From an uncultured Alphaproteobacteria bacterium (lineage in GTDB: Bacteria; Pseudomonadota; Alphaproteobacteria; SP197), in the NCBI GenBank assembly GCA_958295695.1, contig OY282363.1, positions 248,001 through 312,000 on the forward strand: a DNA stretch of 64,000 bases. The letters run 5' to 3'. Under the pieces are notes generated by a model that made no database searches, was not told the DNA's origin, and saw only the letters and a list, made by a program, of their open reading frames with translations. Shown here piece after piece: positions 34,128 through 43,960 of this stretch (within the stretch, counting starts at the first letter, position 1; every line of letters begins with the position of its first letter). The position numbers and the translations under genes were made by a program.

Positions 34128-36355
34128 CGCCGGTCCTCCGCCGTCGCCCGGCCGGGCCCCGCCATGTAGGCCGGAAGCCAGCTCTCGTGCCTGTCGCGAA
34201 CGGTCTTGAGCGATATGGGCGAGGCGCCGTCCACTGTCAATGAATCGCCGCCCGCGGCGCCCAGAACCGTCGCGGCGACGCCGGCGTTCCGGGCGCCGCG
34301 GACAACCCCCGCGCCGTCTCCGTCGACCGCCACGACGTAACGCGCCTGGTCCTCGCCGAACCAGAAGGCGTGCGCCGGCGGCGCGCCGGCGGGGCGGTCC
34401 ACGGAGAACCCGATCCCCGACGCCAGCGCCATTTCGGCCAGCGCGACGAGCAGGCCCCCGTCCGAGACGTCGTGGCAGGCCGCGACGTCCCCGCGGCGGA
34501 TCAGGCCGCGCACGGCGTCGCCGTTGCGCCGTTCCGCTCCGAGGTCGACCGGCGGCGGCGCGCCGTCCTCGCGGCCCGCGATCTCGCGCAGGTAGAGGCT
34601 GGCGCCCAGGTGGCCGGCCGTGTCGCCGATGACGACGATGGCCTGGCCCTCGCCGCCGAAGCCGATGCGCGCCATGAAATCGAGGTCGTCGATCAGGCCG
34701 ATGGCGCCGATCGTCGGCGTCGGCTGCACCGCCCTGCCGTCGGTCTCGTTGTAGAACGACACGTTGCCCGAGACGATCGGCATGTCGAGCGCCCGGCAGG
34801 CTTCGCCCAGGCCCCCGATCGCGCCCACGAAGGTCCCCATGATGTCGGGCCGCTCCGGGTTGCCGAAGTTGAGGCAATCGGTCGCCGCGAGCGGCCTCGC
34901 GCCCACGGCCGTCAGGTTGCGGAAGGCTTCCGCCACGGCCTGCCGGCCGCCCATGGCCGGGTCGGCCTCGCAGTAGCGCGGCGTGCAGTCGGTCGTGATC
35001 GCGATCCCCTTGCCCTCGACGCCGGGCGTCTCGACGACCGCGGCGTCCCCGCCGGGCCGCTGCGCGGTCCGGCCCATCACGAGATGGTCGTACTGCTCCC
35101 AGATCCAGCGCCGCGAGCACAGGTCGGGCGAGCCCATGAGCGTCGCGAGCGCGTCTTGCGTCGAGACGGGGGCGGGAGCGTCGCCGGGCGCCAGCGCCGC
35201 CCGCGGCGGCGTCTCGACCCAAGGCCGCTCGTAGACCGGCGCCCGGTCCGAGAGCGGCTTGACCGGCAGGTCGGCCCGGACCCGGCCGTCCTTGCGCACG
35301 ACCAGGCGGCCCGTATCGGTGATGCGGCCGACCACCGCGAAGTCGAGCTCCCACTTCTCGAAGATGGCGCGGGCGCGCTCCTCGGCCTCGGGCCGGATCG
35401 CCATCAGCATGCGCTCCTGGCTCTCGGAGAGCATCAGCTCGTAGGCGGTCATGCCCTCCTCGCGCCGGGGCGTCGCATCGAGGTCGAGGTCGATCCCGGC
35501 GTGGCCCTTGTCGGCCATCTCGACCGACGAGCACGTGAGTCCGGCCGCGCCCATGTCCTGGATGCCGATGATCGAATCGGTCGCCATCAGTTCGAGGCAG
35601 GCCTCCAGAAGCAGCTTCTCGGTGAAGGGATCGCCCACCTGCACGGTGGGACGCTTCTCCCCGGCGTCCTCGTCGAACCCGGCCGAGGCCATGCTGGCGC
35701 CATGGATGCCGTCGCGTCCGGTGCTGGAGCCGACGTAGACCACCGGCGCGCCGACGACGCCCGCGGCGGCGTAGAAGATGCGGTCGGCCGGCGCGAGGCC
35801 CACGCACATGGCGTTGACCAGGTTGTTTCCGTCATAGCTCCCGTGGAACGTCGTCTCGCCGCCCACGGTGGGCACGCCCACGCAGTTGCCGTAGGACCCG
35901 ACGCCGCCCACGACGCCGGCCACGAGATGGCGGGTCCTGGGATGGCCGGGCGCGCCGAAGCGCAGCGCGTTCATGGTGGCGATGGGGCGCGCGCCCATGG
36001 TGAAGACATCGCGCATGATGCCGCCGACGCCCGTCGCCGCCCCCTGCCGGGGCTCGATGAAGCTCGGGTGGTTGTGGCTTTCCATCTTGAACACCGCGGC
36101 CTGGCCGTCGCCGATGTCGACCGCGCCCGCGTTCTCGCCGGGGCCGCAGATCACCCAGGGCGCCCGGGTCGGCAGCGTCTTCAGCCAGACGCGGCTCGAC
36201 TTGTAGGAGCAGTGTTCGTTCCACATGGCCGAGAAGATGCCGAGTTCGGTGATGTTGGGCTCGCGCCCGACGATCTCCAGGATCCTGGCGTACTCGTCCT
36301 CCGTCAGCCCGTGCTCGGCCACGACGTTCGGCGTGACGGCGGGCTCCGCGCTCAC
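34118..36355 (-). CDS. purL: Phosphoribosylformylglycinamidine synthase subunit PurL
   Basis: Synthetase subunit of the three-part (PurS/PurQ/PurL) enzyme that makes FGAM in purine synthesis, 745 aa, the small PurL form. Signatures: [55 protein letters not shown] and [13 protein letters not shown]. Start GTG at 36355 overlaps the purQ stop as GTGA; the 3' end overlaps bolA. Confidence 0.96.
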   Translation of the reverse strand: MSAEPAVTPNVVAEHGLTEDEYARILEIVGREPNITELGIFSAMWNEHCSYKSSRVWLKTLPTRAPWVICGPGENAGAVDIGDGQAAVFKMESHNHPSFIEPRQGAATGVGGIMRDVFTMGARPIATMNALRFGAPGHPRTRHLVAGVVGGVGSYGNCVGVPTVGGETTFHGSYDGNNLVNAMCVGLAPADRIFYAAAGVVGAPVVYVGSSTGRDGIHGASMASAGFDEDAGEKRPTVQVGDPFTEKLLLEACLELMATDSIIGIQDMGAAGLTCSSVEMADKGHAGIDLDLDATPRREEGMTAYELMLSESQERMLMAIRPEAEERARAIFEKWELDFAVVGRITDTGRLVVRKDGRVRADLPVKPLSDRAPVYERPWVETPPRAALAPGDAPAPVSTQDALATLMGSPDLCSRRWIWEQYDHLVMGRTAQRPGGDAAVVETPGVEGKGIAITTDCTPRYCEADPAMGGRQAVAEAFRNLTAVGARPLAATDCLNFGNPERPDIMGTFVGAIGGLGEACRALDMPIVSGNVSFYNETDGRAVQPTPTIGAIGLIDDLDFMARIGFGGEGQAIVVIGDTAGHLGASLYLREIAGREDGAPPPVDLGAERRNGDAVRGLIRRGDVAACHDVSDGGLLVALAEMALASGIGFSVDRPAGAPPAHAFWFGEDQARYVVAVDGDGAGVVRGARNAGVAATVLGAAGGDSLTVDGASPISLKTVRDRHESWLPAYMAGPGRATAEDRRWR

Positions 36356-37038
36356 GACAGCGCCTCCACGAGGCCGTCGAAGAGCGGCGCGGCGTCGCGG
36401 CTCTGCTGGCGCGGGCCGGTGGCGTCCTCCGGGTGCGGCATCATGCCGAGCACGTTGCCGGCGTCGTTGACGACGCCCGCGACGCCGGCCGCGCTGCCGT
36501 TGGGATTCGCGCGTTCCTCGGTCTCGTCCGGTCCGGCGACGTAGCGGAAGACGATCCGGCCCTCGCCCTCCAGCCGCCGGAGCGTCTCGTCGTCGGCGAA
36601 GTAGTTGCCGTCGCCGTGCGCCACCGGCACGCGGATCACGTCGCCTTCCGCGAGCGCGCCGGTCAGGGGAAGGCGCCGGTTCTCGAGCCTCAGGTGCACG
36701 TCCCGGCAGACGAAGTTCAGGCCGGCGTTGCGCAGCAGCGCGCCCGGCAGAAGCCCGGTTTCGATCAGCATCTGGAAGCCGTTGCACACGCCCAGCACCG
36801 GCGCGCCCGCCCGGGCCCTGGCCACCACGTCCCTCATCACCGGCGAGTGCGCCGCCATCGCGCCGCAGCGCAGGTAGTCGCCATGGGAGAACCCGCCCGG
36901 CAGCACGATGAGGTCGCAGGGCGGCGCCTCGGCGTCGCCGTGCCAGACCATCTCGGTCGCGGCCCCGGCGCGCTCCAGCGCGTCCTTCATGTCGATCTCC
37001 CGGTTCGTGCCGGGGAAGAGGACGATGGCCGCCTTCAT
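36352..37038 (-). CDS. purQ: FGAM synthase glutaminase subunit PurQ
   Basis: Class I glutamine amidotransferase that supplies ammonia to PurL, 228 aa. [15 protein letters not shown] and GVCNGFQML (catalytic Cys) plus the C-terminal MPHPEDA (His, Glu) form the triad. ATG at 37038. Between purS and purL in one operon. Confidence 0.95.
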   Translation of the reverse strand: MKAAIVLFPGTNREIDMKDALERAGAATEMVWHGDAEAPPCDLIVLPGGFSHGDYLRCGAMAAHSPVMRDVVARARAGAPVLGVCNGFQMLIETGLLPGALLRNAGLNFVCRDVHLRLENRRLPLTGALAEGDVIRVPVAHGDGNYFADDETLRRLEGEGRIVFRYVAGPDETEERANPNGSAAGVAGVVNDAGNVLGMMPHPEDATGPRQQSRDAAPLFDGLVEALS

Positions 37039-37112
37039 GTCCCTCGGACCGCCGCCGCCCGGCCCGGTCCGGCCGCGGGCGGCGGGACGCGCGGATGGAC
37101 CGTCGCCATCCC

Positions 37113-37352
37113 TCAGCAAAGCTCGATCGCGTAGTTCTCGATCGTCGTGTTGGCGAGGAGTTTCTCGCACATCCGTTCGATCCTCGCCCGGGCGCCGGTC
37201 TCGTCGGTGTCCGCCAGGTCCAGGTCGATCACCTTGCCCTGCCGGACCTCCCGGACCCCGTCGAAGCCCAGGGCGCCGAGCGCGTTGTGGATGGCCTTGC
37301 CCTGGGGGTCGAGAACGCCGTTCCTGAGGGTGATGTGGACGCGGGCCTTCAC
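37113..37352 (-). CDS. purS: FGAM synthase subunit PurS
   Basis: A 79-aa structural subunit that bridges PurL and PurQ. Typical start [20 protein letters not shown] and the core [21 protein letters not shown] at 37352 overlaps the purC stop as GTGA; purQ begins 74 bases further on. Confidence 0.92.
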   Translation of the reverse strand: MKARVHITLRNGVLDPQGKAIHNALGALGFDGVREVRQGKVIDLDLADTDETGARARIERMCEKLLANTTIENYAIELC

Positions 37353-38110
37353 GAAGCGGCCTTCGGCATCTCGGCGAGGTTGTTCGTCTCGGGCAGGATG
37401 CCCAGCCGGCGCGCGACTTCCCGGTAGCCCTCGGCGACGTTGTCGAGGCCGCGCACGAAACGGTCCTTGTCCATGGGCTCGTCGGTCGACAGGTCCCACA
37501 GCCGGCAGCTGTCGGGACTGATCTCGTCGGCGACGACGAGCCTGACGTCGTCCTCGAAGTAGAGACGGCCGTAGGTCAGCGCGAAGTCGACGAGCCGGAT
37601 GCCCGCGCCCAGGAAGAGGCCGGTCATGAAGTCGTTCACCCGCAGCGACAGGTGGATCATGTCGTCGATGTCCTGGGTCGTGGCCCAGCCGAACGCCGTC
37701 ATGTGCTCCTCGGAGACGAGCGGGTCGCCCAGTTCCTCCGAGCGCAGGTAGAACTCGATGATCGAGCGGGGAAGGGGCGCGCCCTCCTTCAGACCGAACT
37801 TCCCGGCGAACTCGCCGGCGGCCAGGTTGTGGACCACGACGTCGACAGGCAGCACCTCGACCTCGCGCACGAGCTGCTCGCGCATGTTGAGCCGGCGCAC
37901 GAAATGGGTCGGCACGCCGATCCCGTCGAGCCTCGTCATCAGATGCTCGCTGATGCGGTTGTTGATGACGCCCTTGCCGTCGATCACGCCGCTCTTCCGC
38001 GGCCTTGTGGCGTAGGCGACGTCCTTGAAATGCTGGACGAGAAAGCCCGGCTCCGGTCCCTCGTAGAAGTCTTTCGCCTTGCCTTCGTAAACGCGCCTGC
38101 GGCGGGCCAT
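37349..38110 (-). CDS. purC: SAICAR synthase
   Basis: ATP-dependent ligation of CAIR and aspartate in purine synthesis, 253 aa. [11 protein letters not shown] at the N-terminus, [16 protein letters not shown], and [32 protein letters not shown] as the SAICAR signature. First gene of purC-purS-purQ-purL-bolA-grxD. Confidence 0.96.
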   Translation of the reverse strand: MARRRRVYEGKAKDFYEGPEPGFLVQHFKDVAYATRPRKSGVIDGKGVINNRISEHLMTRLDGIGVPTHFVRRLNMREQLVREVEVLPVDVVVHNLAAGEFAGKFGLKEGAPLPRSIIEFYLRSEELGDPLVSEEHMTAFGWATTQDIDDMIHLSLRVNDFMTGLFLGAGIRLVDFALTYGRLYFEDDVRLVVADEISPDSCRLWDLSTDEPMDKDRFVRGLDNVAEGYREVARRLGILPETNNLAEMPKAAS

Positions 38111-38170
38111 GGCGGGGTTCCCCGAGGTGGTCCGGCGCTCCGATCGGGCCTCTCGGGGCCGCGGCGCCGG

Positions 38171-38965
38171 TCAACGCGACCCTACTGAACTTGCCGATGA
38201 GACACAATCGGTAGTGTCCACGGACACGGGCCGGAACGACACCTTGTCCGGTGCTCCAGCCGCAAACATCCATATGGTGCGCGGGCGCGCGTCCGCAAGA
38301 GCGATCAGCGAGGATGACACGGTGGCGAAGCCGCCGGAGTCCCCGATCGACATGGCGCCGGCCTCGGGGCCGGCCGGGCCGCGGCTCCGGTCGCCGAGCC
38401 GCTCGATCCAGTCCGACCAGTCGCCGGCCTCGGGATCGGGTGTCCGCGCGGCGCGGAACCTCGGCAGGTGGAGGCGGACGCGGGGGCTGGCGTCGTCGTC
38501 GAGGTCGAGGGCCGTCAGCATGTGGAGACCCTCGGGGATCCGGTGGGACGTGGGGCGCCCGTCGGCCTCGCGGCCGGTCCAGCGGACCCACAGCGCGTCC
38601 GACGCATCGGCGATCGCCATGTTGAAGGCGCGAAACGGGCGGCCGTCGAGGCTCGTCATCGCCGCCGCGGCGTCCCTTGCGGTCGGGCGGTCGAGCGCCA
38701 GAAGCGGCAGCTCGCCGCGGGTCGTCATGCCGGCGGCGGGACCCAGCGAGCCGGCGCGGTTCAGGACGCCGGCGACCACGCCCCGGTCGTTGACGCCCAG
38801 CCAGGCGCCGCCCGCCTCCCGGTCCCGGCCGGCGACGGTCCCGGGCCGGGCGGGCCAGTGGCGCGCGGGCGGCCGCCAGGGGCGGGAGGCCAGCTCGTCC
38901 CGGTTGGCGGCGATCAGGACGGGCCAGGCGTGGCCCGGGCGGTGGAGGACGACGACGGTGCACAC
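38171..38965 (-). CDS. NRDE family protein (TANGO2-like)
   Basis: A 264-aa protein with the N-terminal Cys2 after start cleavage (MCTVVVLHRPG) and the IAANRDELASRPW signature that names the family; WLGVNDRGVVAGVLNR and the GRPFRAFNMAIAD region follow. These Ntn-hydrolase-like proteins resemble human TANGO2; the bacterial function is unproven. GTG start at 38965. Inserted between purC and the DUF1476 gene. Confidence 0.85.
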   Translation of the reverse strand: MCTVVVLHRPGHAWPVLIAANRDELASRPWRPPARHWPARPGTVAGRDREAGGAWLGVNDRGVVAGVLNRAGSLGPAAGMTTRGELPLLALDRPTARDAAAAMTSLDGRPFRAFNMAIADASDALWVRWTGREADGRPTSHRIPEGLHMLTALDLDDDASPRVRLHLPRFRAARTPDPEAGDWSDWIERLGDRSRGPAGPEAGAMSIGDSGGFATVSSSLIALADARPRTIWMFAAGAPDKVSFRPVSVDTTDCVSSASSVGSR

Positions 38966-38995
38966 GGCCGGGTTCCGATTTCGCCGGTTCGAGCC

Positions 38996-39024
38996 TTGGG
39001 CCGCAAGGCCCTCTACGCTATATG
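38996..39024 (+). promoter_or_regulatory. Promoter of the DUF1476 gene
   Basis: TTGGGC (38996-39001), 17-base spacer, TATATG (39019-39024), 70 bases before the gene. Confidence 0.5.
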
Positions 39025-39093
39025 GAGCGGGACGAGCGCGCCACCCTCGGCGGCGCTTCGTCGCTGGCGACAGACAAGGGGACGGACACGATC

Positions 39094-39414
39094 ATGGCGC
39101 TCTTCGAGGACCGCAAAAAGGGTCAGGAAAACAAGTACGCGCGCGACCGGGAACTCGCCTTCAAGGTGACGGTCCGGCGCAACAAGCTCCTGGGCCTGTG
39201 GCTCGCCGAGCGGATGGGCAAGACGGGAGACGACGCGGAAGCCTACGCCCGCGCGGTCGTCGAGGCCGATTTCAACCGGCCCGGCGACGGCGACGTGGTC
39301 GAGAAGGTCATGGCCGACATCAAGGCCGCCGGCCTCGACATCGACGAACGCAAGCTCCGCGCCCGCATGGAGGCGCTCGAAGGCGAGGCCCGGGCGCAGG
39401 TCCGGGCGGAGTAG
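39094..39414 (+). CDS. DUF1476 protein, ATP synthase inhibitor subunit zeta
   Basis: A 106-aa protein almost confined to Alphaproteobacteria that inhibits F1-ATPase hydrolysis. Characteristic sequence: MALFEDRKKGQENKYARD and RRNKLLGLWLAERMGKTGDDAEAYA, with an acidic helical C-terminus. ATG at 39094 matches the family start; an upstream in-frame ATG at 39022 is not used by the family. Confidence 0.9.
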   Translation: MALFEDRKKGQENKYARDRELAFKVTVRRNKLLGLWLAERMGKTGDDAEAYARAVVEADFNRPGDGDVVEKVMADIKAAGLDIDERKLRARMEALEGEARAQVRAE

Positions 39415-39439
39415 GGGCGGGAACGGGGCGATCGCGTTC

Positions 39440-39485
39440 GGCCGGAGTCCGGCCCTTCCCCCTCGCCCCGAGCCCGCCGAGGGGG
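39440..39485. terminator. Two hairpins between convergent genes
   Basis: GGCCGGA-G-TCCGGCC (39440-39454) and CCCCCTCG/CGAGGGGG (39458-39465 with 39478-39485, 12-base loop) lie between the DUF1476 gene and purB, which end toward each other. The second has the CTCG...CGAGG form of the dispersed repeats here. Confidence 0.5.
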
Positions 39486-39519
39486 CGTCCCCGGCGGTTC
39501 CGTGTGGAACGGAAACGTT

Positions 39520-40821
39520 CTAGGCGGGGGCGTTCAGCGCCCGCTCGATCACGGCTTCGGCGTGCTTCGTGTAGAAGCCGTAGTCGAAGAGCCGCTCGAT
39601 CCCGTCGCCGGCGAGCGTCTCCGAAATCTCGCGGTCGGCCTTGAGCCGGGCCTCGAACCCGCCGCCTTCGCGCCAGGCCGCCATGGCGTGGGCCTGGACG
39701 AGGCGGTAGGCGGCCTCGCGGTCCATCCCGGCCTGGGTCAGGGCCAGCAGCACGCGCTGCGAGAAGACGAGCCCGTCCAGGCGGTCGAGATTGGCCTTCA
39801 TGGCCTCGGGATAGACCACAAGGCCGTCGATGACGTTCGTCAGGCGCGCCAGCGCGAAATCGAGGCCGGTCGTGGCGTCCGGGCCGATGTTGCGCTCCAC
39901 GGATGAATGGGAAATATCCCTCTCGTGCCACAATGCGACGTTCTCCAGCGCCGGGACCGCGGCCGAGCGCACGAGCCGCGCGAGGCCGGTCAGGTTCTCG
40001 GTCAAGACCGGGTTGCGCTTGTGGGGCATGGCCGAACTGCCCTTCTGGCCCTCGGCGAACGCCTCCTCGGCCTCGCGCACCTCGGTGCGTTGAAGGTGGC
40101 GGATTTCGACGGCCAGACGCTCCACCGACGACGCCGTCACGGCCAGCGCCGCGAAGAAGGCCGCATGGCGGTCGCGCGGGATGACCTGGGTCGAGACCGG
40201 CTCGGCCTCCAGCCCCAGCTTTCCGGCGACGTGGGCCTCGACGCGGGGGTCGACCGTGGCGAAGGTGCCCACGGGCCCCGAGATCGCGCAGGTGGCGATC
40301 TCCCCGCGGGCCGCGACGAGCCGCCTCCGCGCGCGCCGGAACTCCGCGTGGAAGCCCGCGAGCTTGAGGCCGAAGGTGGTGGGCTCCGCGTGGACGCCGT
40401 GGCTGCGCCCGACGCACGGCGTCAGCGCGTGCTCGCGCGCCCGGCGGGCGAGCGCCTCGAGGAGGGCGTCCGTGTCCTCGATCAGGATGTCGCAGGCCTG
40501 GGCGAGCTGGACGGCGAGGCAGGTGTCCAGGACGTCCGACGAGGTCATGCCCCGGTGCATGAAGCGTGCCTCCTCGCCGACGCGCTCCGCGACATCGGTG
40601 AGGAAGGCGACGACGTCGTGCCTCGTCTCGCGCTCGATCTCGTCGATGCGCCCGGCGTCGAACGCGCCGCGCGCGCGCAGCGCGGCCGAGACGCCGGCGG
40701 GGATCGCGCCCAGCTCCTCCATCGCCTCGGCCGCCAGCGTCTCGACCTCGAGCATGATGCGGAACCGGTTGTCGGGCTCCCAGACGGCGGCCATCCGGGG
40801 GCGGGTGTAGCGCGGGATCAT
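39520..40821 (-). CDS. purB: Adenylosuccinate lyase
   Basis: Fumarase-superfamily enzyme acting twice in purine synthesis (SAICAR and adenylosuccinate cleavage), 433 aa. Signature GSSAMPHKRNP with the catalytic Ser loop, TSSDVLDTCLA, and GRSHGVHAEPTTFG carrying the general acid/base His. Start at ATG 40821 (MIPRYTRP), the family start. Confidence 0.96.
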   Translation of the reverse strand: MIPRYTRPRMAAVWEPDNRFRIMLEVETLAAEAMEELGAIPAGVSAALRARGAFDAGRIDEIERETRHDVVAFLTDVAERVGEEARFMHRGMTSSDVLDTCLAVQLAQACDILIEDTDALLEALARRAREHALTPCVGRSHGVHAEPTTFGLKLAGFHAEFRRARRRLVAARGEIATCAISGPVGTFATVDPRVEAHVAGKLGLEAEPVSTQVIPRDRHAAFFAALAVTASSVERLAVEIRHLQRTEVREAEEAFAEGQKGSSAMPHKRNPVLTENLTGLARLVRSAAVPALENVALWHERDISHSSVERNIGPDATTGLDFALARLTNVIDGLVVYPEAMKANLDRLDGLVFSQRVLLALTQAGMDREAAYRLVQAHAMAAWREGGGFEARLKADREISETLAGDGIERLFDYGFYTKHAEAVIERALNAPA

Positions 40822-40950
40822 GGGCGCGGCGTTCTCGATCGGGACGGGCCGGGGAGGAACGCTAACATGGATGGGGCGGTCCCGCATGACCCGCGAGCTC
40901 CGTGACGCGGCGGCCCGGATGCTTCCGCCCGATCCTGTGGAAGGCGCCTT

Positions 40951-41410
40951 CGCGGCGAGGCTCGCCCACCGGCCCTCGAGGGTTTTCCTCTTGGCGTCCG
41001 GCCCGGTCCCGACGATCGCCTCCGGGGTCATGTCCGGGCCTTGACGACGGCGACGACCGTGTGGACGCGGGCGATGTCGCCGGCGCGGAACGACAGGTTT
41101 CGGGGCGGGTTGAACTGCCGGACGGCGAGCGTCTCCGGCGTCCGGCGCAGCAGGCGCTTGATGTAGGCCGCGCCGTCGGCGAGTTCGATCACCACGTCGT
41201 CGCCCGGCTTCGGCGGCAGGTTCGGGTTGACGTAGAGCAGGTCGCCGTGGCGGAACGCGGGTTCCTGGCTGTCGGAGCTCATGCGGACCGCGAAGGCGTC
41301 GCGGACCGAGGTCAGCACGTGGGGCCGCGGGACGTAGGACTCGACGATCCCGTTGTCGAAGAACAGGCCGTCCCGGCCGCCGCGAGCGTGGCCGAGGACG
41401 GGAACGTCGG
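40951..41410. repeat. Left copy of a ~460-bp direct repeat
   Basis: Identical to 43961-44420 at an offset of 3010 bases, apart from a few differences in the first 30 bases and one at 41385 (A versus G, silent in the repressor frame). It carries the 3' half of the prophage repressor gene. Together the repeats bracket the restriction-modification cassette. Confidence 0.95.
41028..41410 (-). pseudogene. Truncated prophage repressor (LexA-like C-terminal domain only)
   Basis: The last 127 codons of the repressor at 44038-44724, beginning at DVPVLGHARGG, with the same stop codon. It keeps the S24-peptidase part (Ser in SDSQEP, Lys in AYIKRL) but has lost the helix-turn-helix domain. Upstream the frame runs on into antisense of the endonuclease gene, so there is no native start. 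It is the left half of the direct repeat and lies next to purB. Confidence 0.85.
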
Positions 41411-41419
41411 TTTTTCCCG

Positions 41420-42331
41420 TCAGACTACGCGAATTGTGTGGTGAAACACTTCGTTGGTGAAATGATCCCAGCGCTTGCCATCCTTGGCGAGTTCGTCCAG
41501 CAGGTAGACCTTGACGACTCCTATGTCGTCCAGCCGGGCCTGCATTTCCGGCGTGATGACGCCAGCAATTAGAAAATTCACGCATCCGCGTGGAGTTTCC
41601 TCAAAGCTTTTCGTCATGGCGCCAAATCTCTCAAGTGCGCCGGCGGGGTCTGTTCCACCCTTGATTTCGATTGTGGCAATGAGGTTCTCGCGCCGAAGGA
41701 ACGATATGTCCGGCTCCGATCCATACTGCATAAACGTGTCGTTTGGCAAACGATACCTTCTGTCTTGAGGTTCTTCGGTTACGATGAGCTTCTTGTTTTT
41801 CAACCAAGACACGATTCGGCTCTTGATGAGAGCTTCGGCCATGTCTCCAATCTTGTTCCGGAACATTCCATCCAAGGTGATGCCTGTCGCCGCAAGGATA
41901 TTCCGATAGCCGTTATCCAGCGTCCAGTCTGTCGATCCCTCGATGATCGACGAGATGACGGTGTTGTAGATGCGGGCCACCCTGAGGGCCGCATCGCGGC
42001 GGACCGGTGCTTCACGGGTTCCGTTCTCCCAATCCGTCACGGAGGTAGCCTCTCGGGCGACCTGCTTCCGGGAGAGAAGGGCCATACCCCGGTAGTACAG
42101 GGACGTTTGGGGATGTTTCTGGAGGATGTCGGGATGGGCGAAAACAAGTTGCGGAAGGACTTCCATGGCTACGGCGTGATCCCAAGCGCCGGAGCTGATC
42201 ATCAGGTTGTCGATGGGTTCGAAGTCCAGATCGTCCGCATACTGCTCGATGACCGATCTTTGCGTCTCATCGAGACGCTTTCCGATGAAGTCCGAAAAGA
42301 GCGTGGACCGCAGCAATGTTGTGTCAATCAT
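41420..42331 (-). CDS. Type II restriction endonuclease (putative)
   Basis: A 303-aa protein encoded directly after a DNA methyltransferase. An N-terminal helical region ends near residue 180; a PD-(D/E)XK core follows: SEPDISF with Asp208, then ATIEIKGG with Glu222-x-Lys224. The SLYYRGMALLSRKQVAREA and ALRVARIYNTVISSII segments are reminiscent of type II enzymes, but the exact family and recognition site are not assigned. The ATG at 42331 overlaps the methyltransferase stop by eight bases. Local GC is low (about 48% in the 60 bases from 41701). Confidence 0.7.
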   Translation of the reverse strand: MIDTTLLRSTLFSDFIGKRLDETQRSVIEQYADDLDFEPIDNLMISSGAWDHAVAMEVLPQLVFAHPDILQKHPQTSLYYRGMALLSRKQVAREATSVTDWENGTREAPVRRDAALRVARIYNTVISSIIEGSTDWTLDNGYRNILAATGITLDGMFRNKIGDMAEALIKSRIVSWLKNKKLIVTEEPQDRRYRLPNDTFMQYGSEPDISFLRRENLIATIEIKGGTDPAGALERFGAMTKSFEETPRGCVNFLIAGVITPEMQARLDDIGVVKVYLLDELAKDGKRWDHFTNEVFHHTIRVV

Positions 42332-43736
42332 CGGTCCGAATCCATCTGTAGACGCACTTCCTCAACTCCCGACGTCCGAAGCGAGCCATCTGCTGGCTTG
42401 AGTTTCCCTTGCCTCTTGCCAGCTTCCAGATGTTCGTGCATTGAAAGCCGGCCTGTTCGGCGAAGTCGGCCAAAATGAAATCCACCGGAAGTTCCTCACC
42501 GTGATATTGCACGTTGTCGTTGACCATGATCGCCACGCCGCCGGGACGGACGACCCGGCCGAGTTCCGCAACGACGACGGCCATCTCGGAAAAGTATTGT
42601 TCGATGAGATTCAGGATATTCCGGTTGCTGAGCTCGGCCGCGCGTTCGCCGAGGATGCCCAGAACCTCGTGAACGGCGCCCTGACCGGCATACATTCCAA
42701 TCGCCTTGTCCAGGGTCTCTCGATTCTCTCCGTAGATGTCTCCCAGCCATTCCATCTTTCCCTTGTTCTCGACCGTGGCGGACAACATGCGCTGCCGGAG
42801 CGCGGAAAAGTCGCCGCGGTCGAACCCCATCCACGCCAATTCGAGCGCGTAGGTGCGGGTGTAGTCGTAGCGGTTAGCGTATGGCGGCGACGTGATCACC
42901 ATGTCGAACGCACCAGTCGGAATGTCCTTGAGCAACTCCAGGCACGATCCCGTAACGAGATCGGGGTGTCCGCCACCATATTGCTTCTTCAGGGCATCGA
43001 CATCTTCCGAGATTTCGGCAAAACGCCTCTCCAGAGCATCGCTGAACCGGGCGATGGAGCCCAAGTCCACCGAGGAGCGAAGAGGACGGTCGGCTCGCTT
43101 GTCCCATCGAAGGTACTGCCCATCCTTGCGTGTGTAACTCGATTCCTCGAGCACGGACAGGCAGGCCAAATTCAGGAGGGAGCGTAGACCCGTATCGTCG
43201 ACCGCCGCGATGAACGACCGGGCCCTTGCGATTTCTTCCTCGGTTCCCGGCGGAAAAGCCCCTACGGTGATCGGAACATGGGGAAAGGCGAACTCGTCGG
43301 GCGTGGCGTGACCGTTTCGTGTGTGACTCAACAGCGCGGCGCGGCAATGATCGAACATGGGCGGCGAAAGACCGTTCGACGCCTCGGCGATGGCCGATCC
43401 GACCAGAACGCCGACCGGCATGATCTCTATACCCATGGCGTCTCTACCGCGTCCAACGGCCACGAGCGGCGTCGTGCAAATGCCGGCGAATGGATCGAGA
43501 ACCGCTTGCGGTTCCACCTCATCCACCAGTTCCGCCACGAGTCGACTGGAGAAACCTTCCTTGTACTTCATCCAGCGCAAGCCCGGCGCCGCCCGGTTGC
43601 CTTGATAGGAGACCGCTTTGCGAGAGTAGTGCTCGTTGACGGAAACGCGGCGCGCAAAGCGTTTCGACAAATCTTCGCGTTCGACGGTAGAGCCGCCATT
43701 CGGCGAAACCGCTTCCATTATCTCTGGCGCGCTCAT
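42324..43736 (-). CDS. DNA methyltransferase of the R-M pair (SPPY type, m4C or m6A)
   Basis: A 470-aa amino-methyltransferase. SAM-binding DPFAGICTTPLVAVGRG at 81-97 precedes the catalytic TSPPYANRYDYTRTYALE at 282 onward, with about 185 residues between that may hold the target-recognition part. SPPY is frequent in N4-cytosine enzymes, though some m6A enzymes use it. VVRPGGVAIMVNDNV is the following strand motif. It protects host DNA against the overlapping endonuclease gene. Its ATG overlaps the stop of a transposase remnant (ATGA). Confidence 0.8.
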   Translation of the reverse strand: MSAPEIMEAVSPNGGSTVEREDLSKRFARRVSVNEHYSRKAVSYQGNRAAPGLRWMKYKEGFSSRLVAELVDEVEPQAVLDPFAGICTTPLVAVGRGRDAMGIEIMPVGVLVGSAIAEASNGLSPPMFDHCRAALLSHTRNGHATPDEFAFPHVPITVGAFPPGTEEEIARARSFIAAVDDTGLRSLLNLACLSVLEESSYTRKDGQYLRWDKRADRPLRSSVDLGSIARFSDALERRFAEISEDVDALKKQYGGGHPDLVTGSCLELLKDIPTGAFDMVITSPPYANRYDYTRTYALELAWMGFDRGDFSALRQRMLSATVENKGKMEWLGDIYGENRETLDKAIGMYAGQGAVHEVLGILGERAAELSNRNILNLIEQYFSEMAVVVAELGRVVRPGGVAIMVNDNVQYHGEELPVDFILADFAEQAGFQCTNIWKLARGKGNSSQQMARFGRRELRKCVYRWIRTDD

Positions 43737-43960
43737 GCCCGTGCTCCCGAACGCGGGCCGTCGGCGGCGGCGCTGTCGCGGATGTTCCGGTCGATCGCCT
43801 CATGGCGCGCCGATCCGCGATGAACCCCACGCTCGTCCACGCACGCCACGGCCGCTTCTCCCGCACGATCGCGCGCGAAGGATCGCAGAGTCTCCGGGCC
43901 GGTGGAAGCGACAACCTTCGCGCGGATCCGATTCGTCCCCCGATCCTTCATCCCGGCGAC
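43733..43960 (-). pseudogene. IS1595/ISXO2-type transposase remnant
   Basis: About 75 codons homologous to the C-terminal part of ISXO2-like DDE transposases: GMKDRGTNRIRAKVV, ETLRSFARDRAGEAAVACVDE (the DE-type acid; family TDE), then a degenerate HEAIDRN (family HExVNHS). The family's following EYVRG-AHTNGIESFW block, with the last catalytic acid, is gone. It is therefore a fragment, and no inverted repeats were seen. It forms the right edge of the unique part of the R-M insertion. Confidence 0.55.

Noticed and set aside
34370..36544. 724-codon plus-strand frame opposite purL
   Set aside because: Composition typical of antisense to a GC-rich gene; purL itself is unambiguous.
38111..38170. 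Promoter for the purC operon (TTGACC on the minus strand)
   Set aside because: A -35-like sequence is present but no acceptable -10 at 16-18 bases; not supported enough to list.
41028..41585. Frame joining the truncated repressor to an N-terminal extension
   Set aside because: The first 58 codons are antisense to the endonuclease 3' end; only the part up to 41410 is homologous to the repressor.
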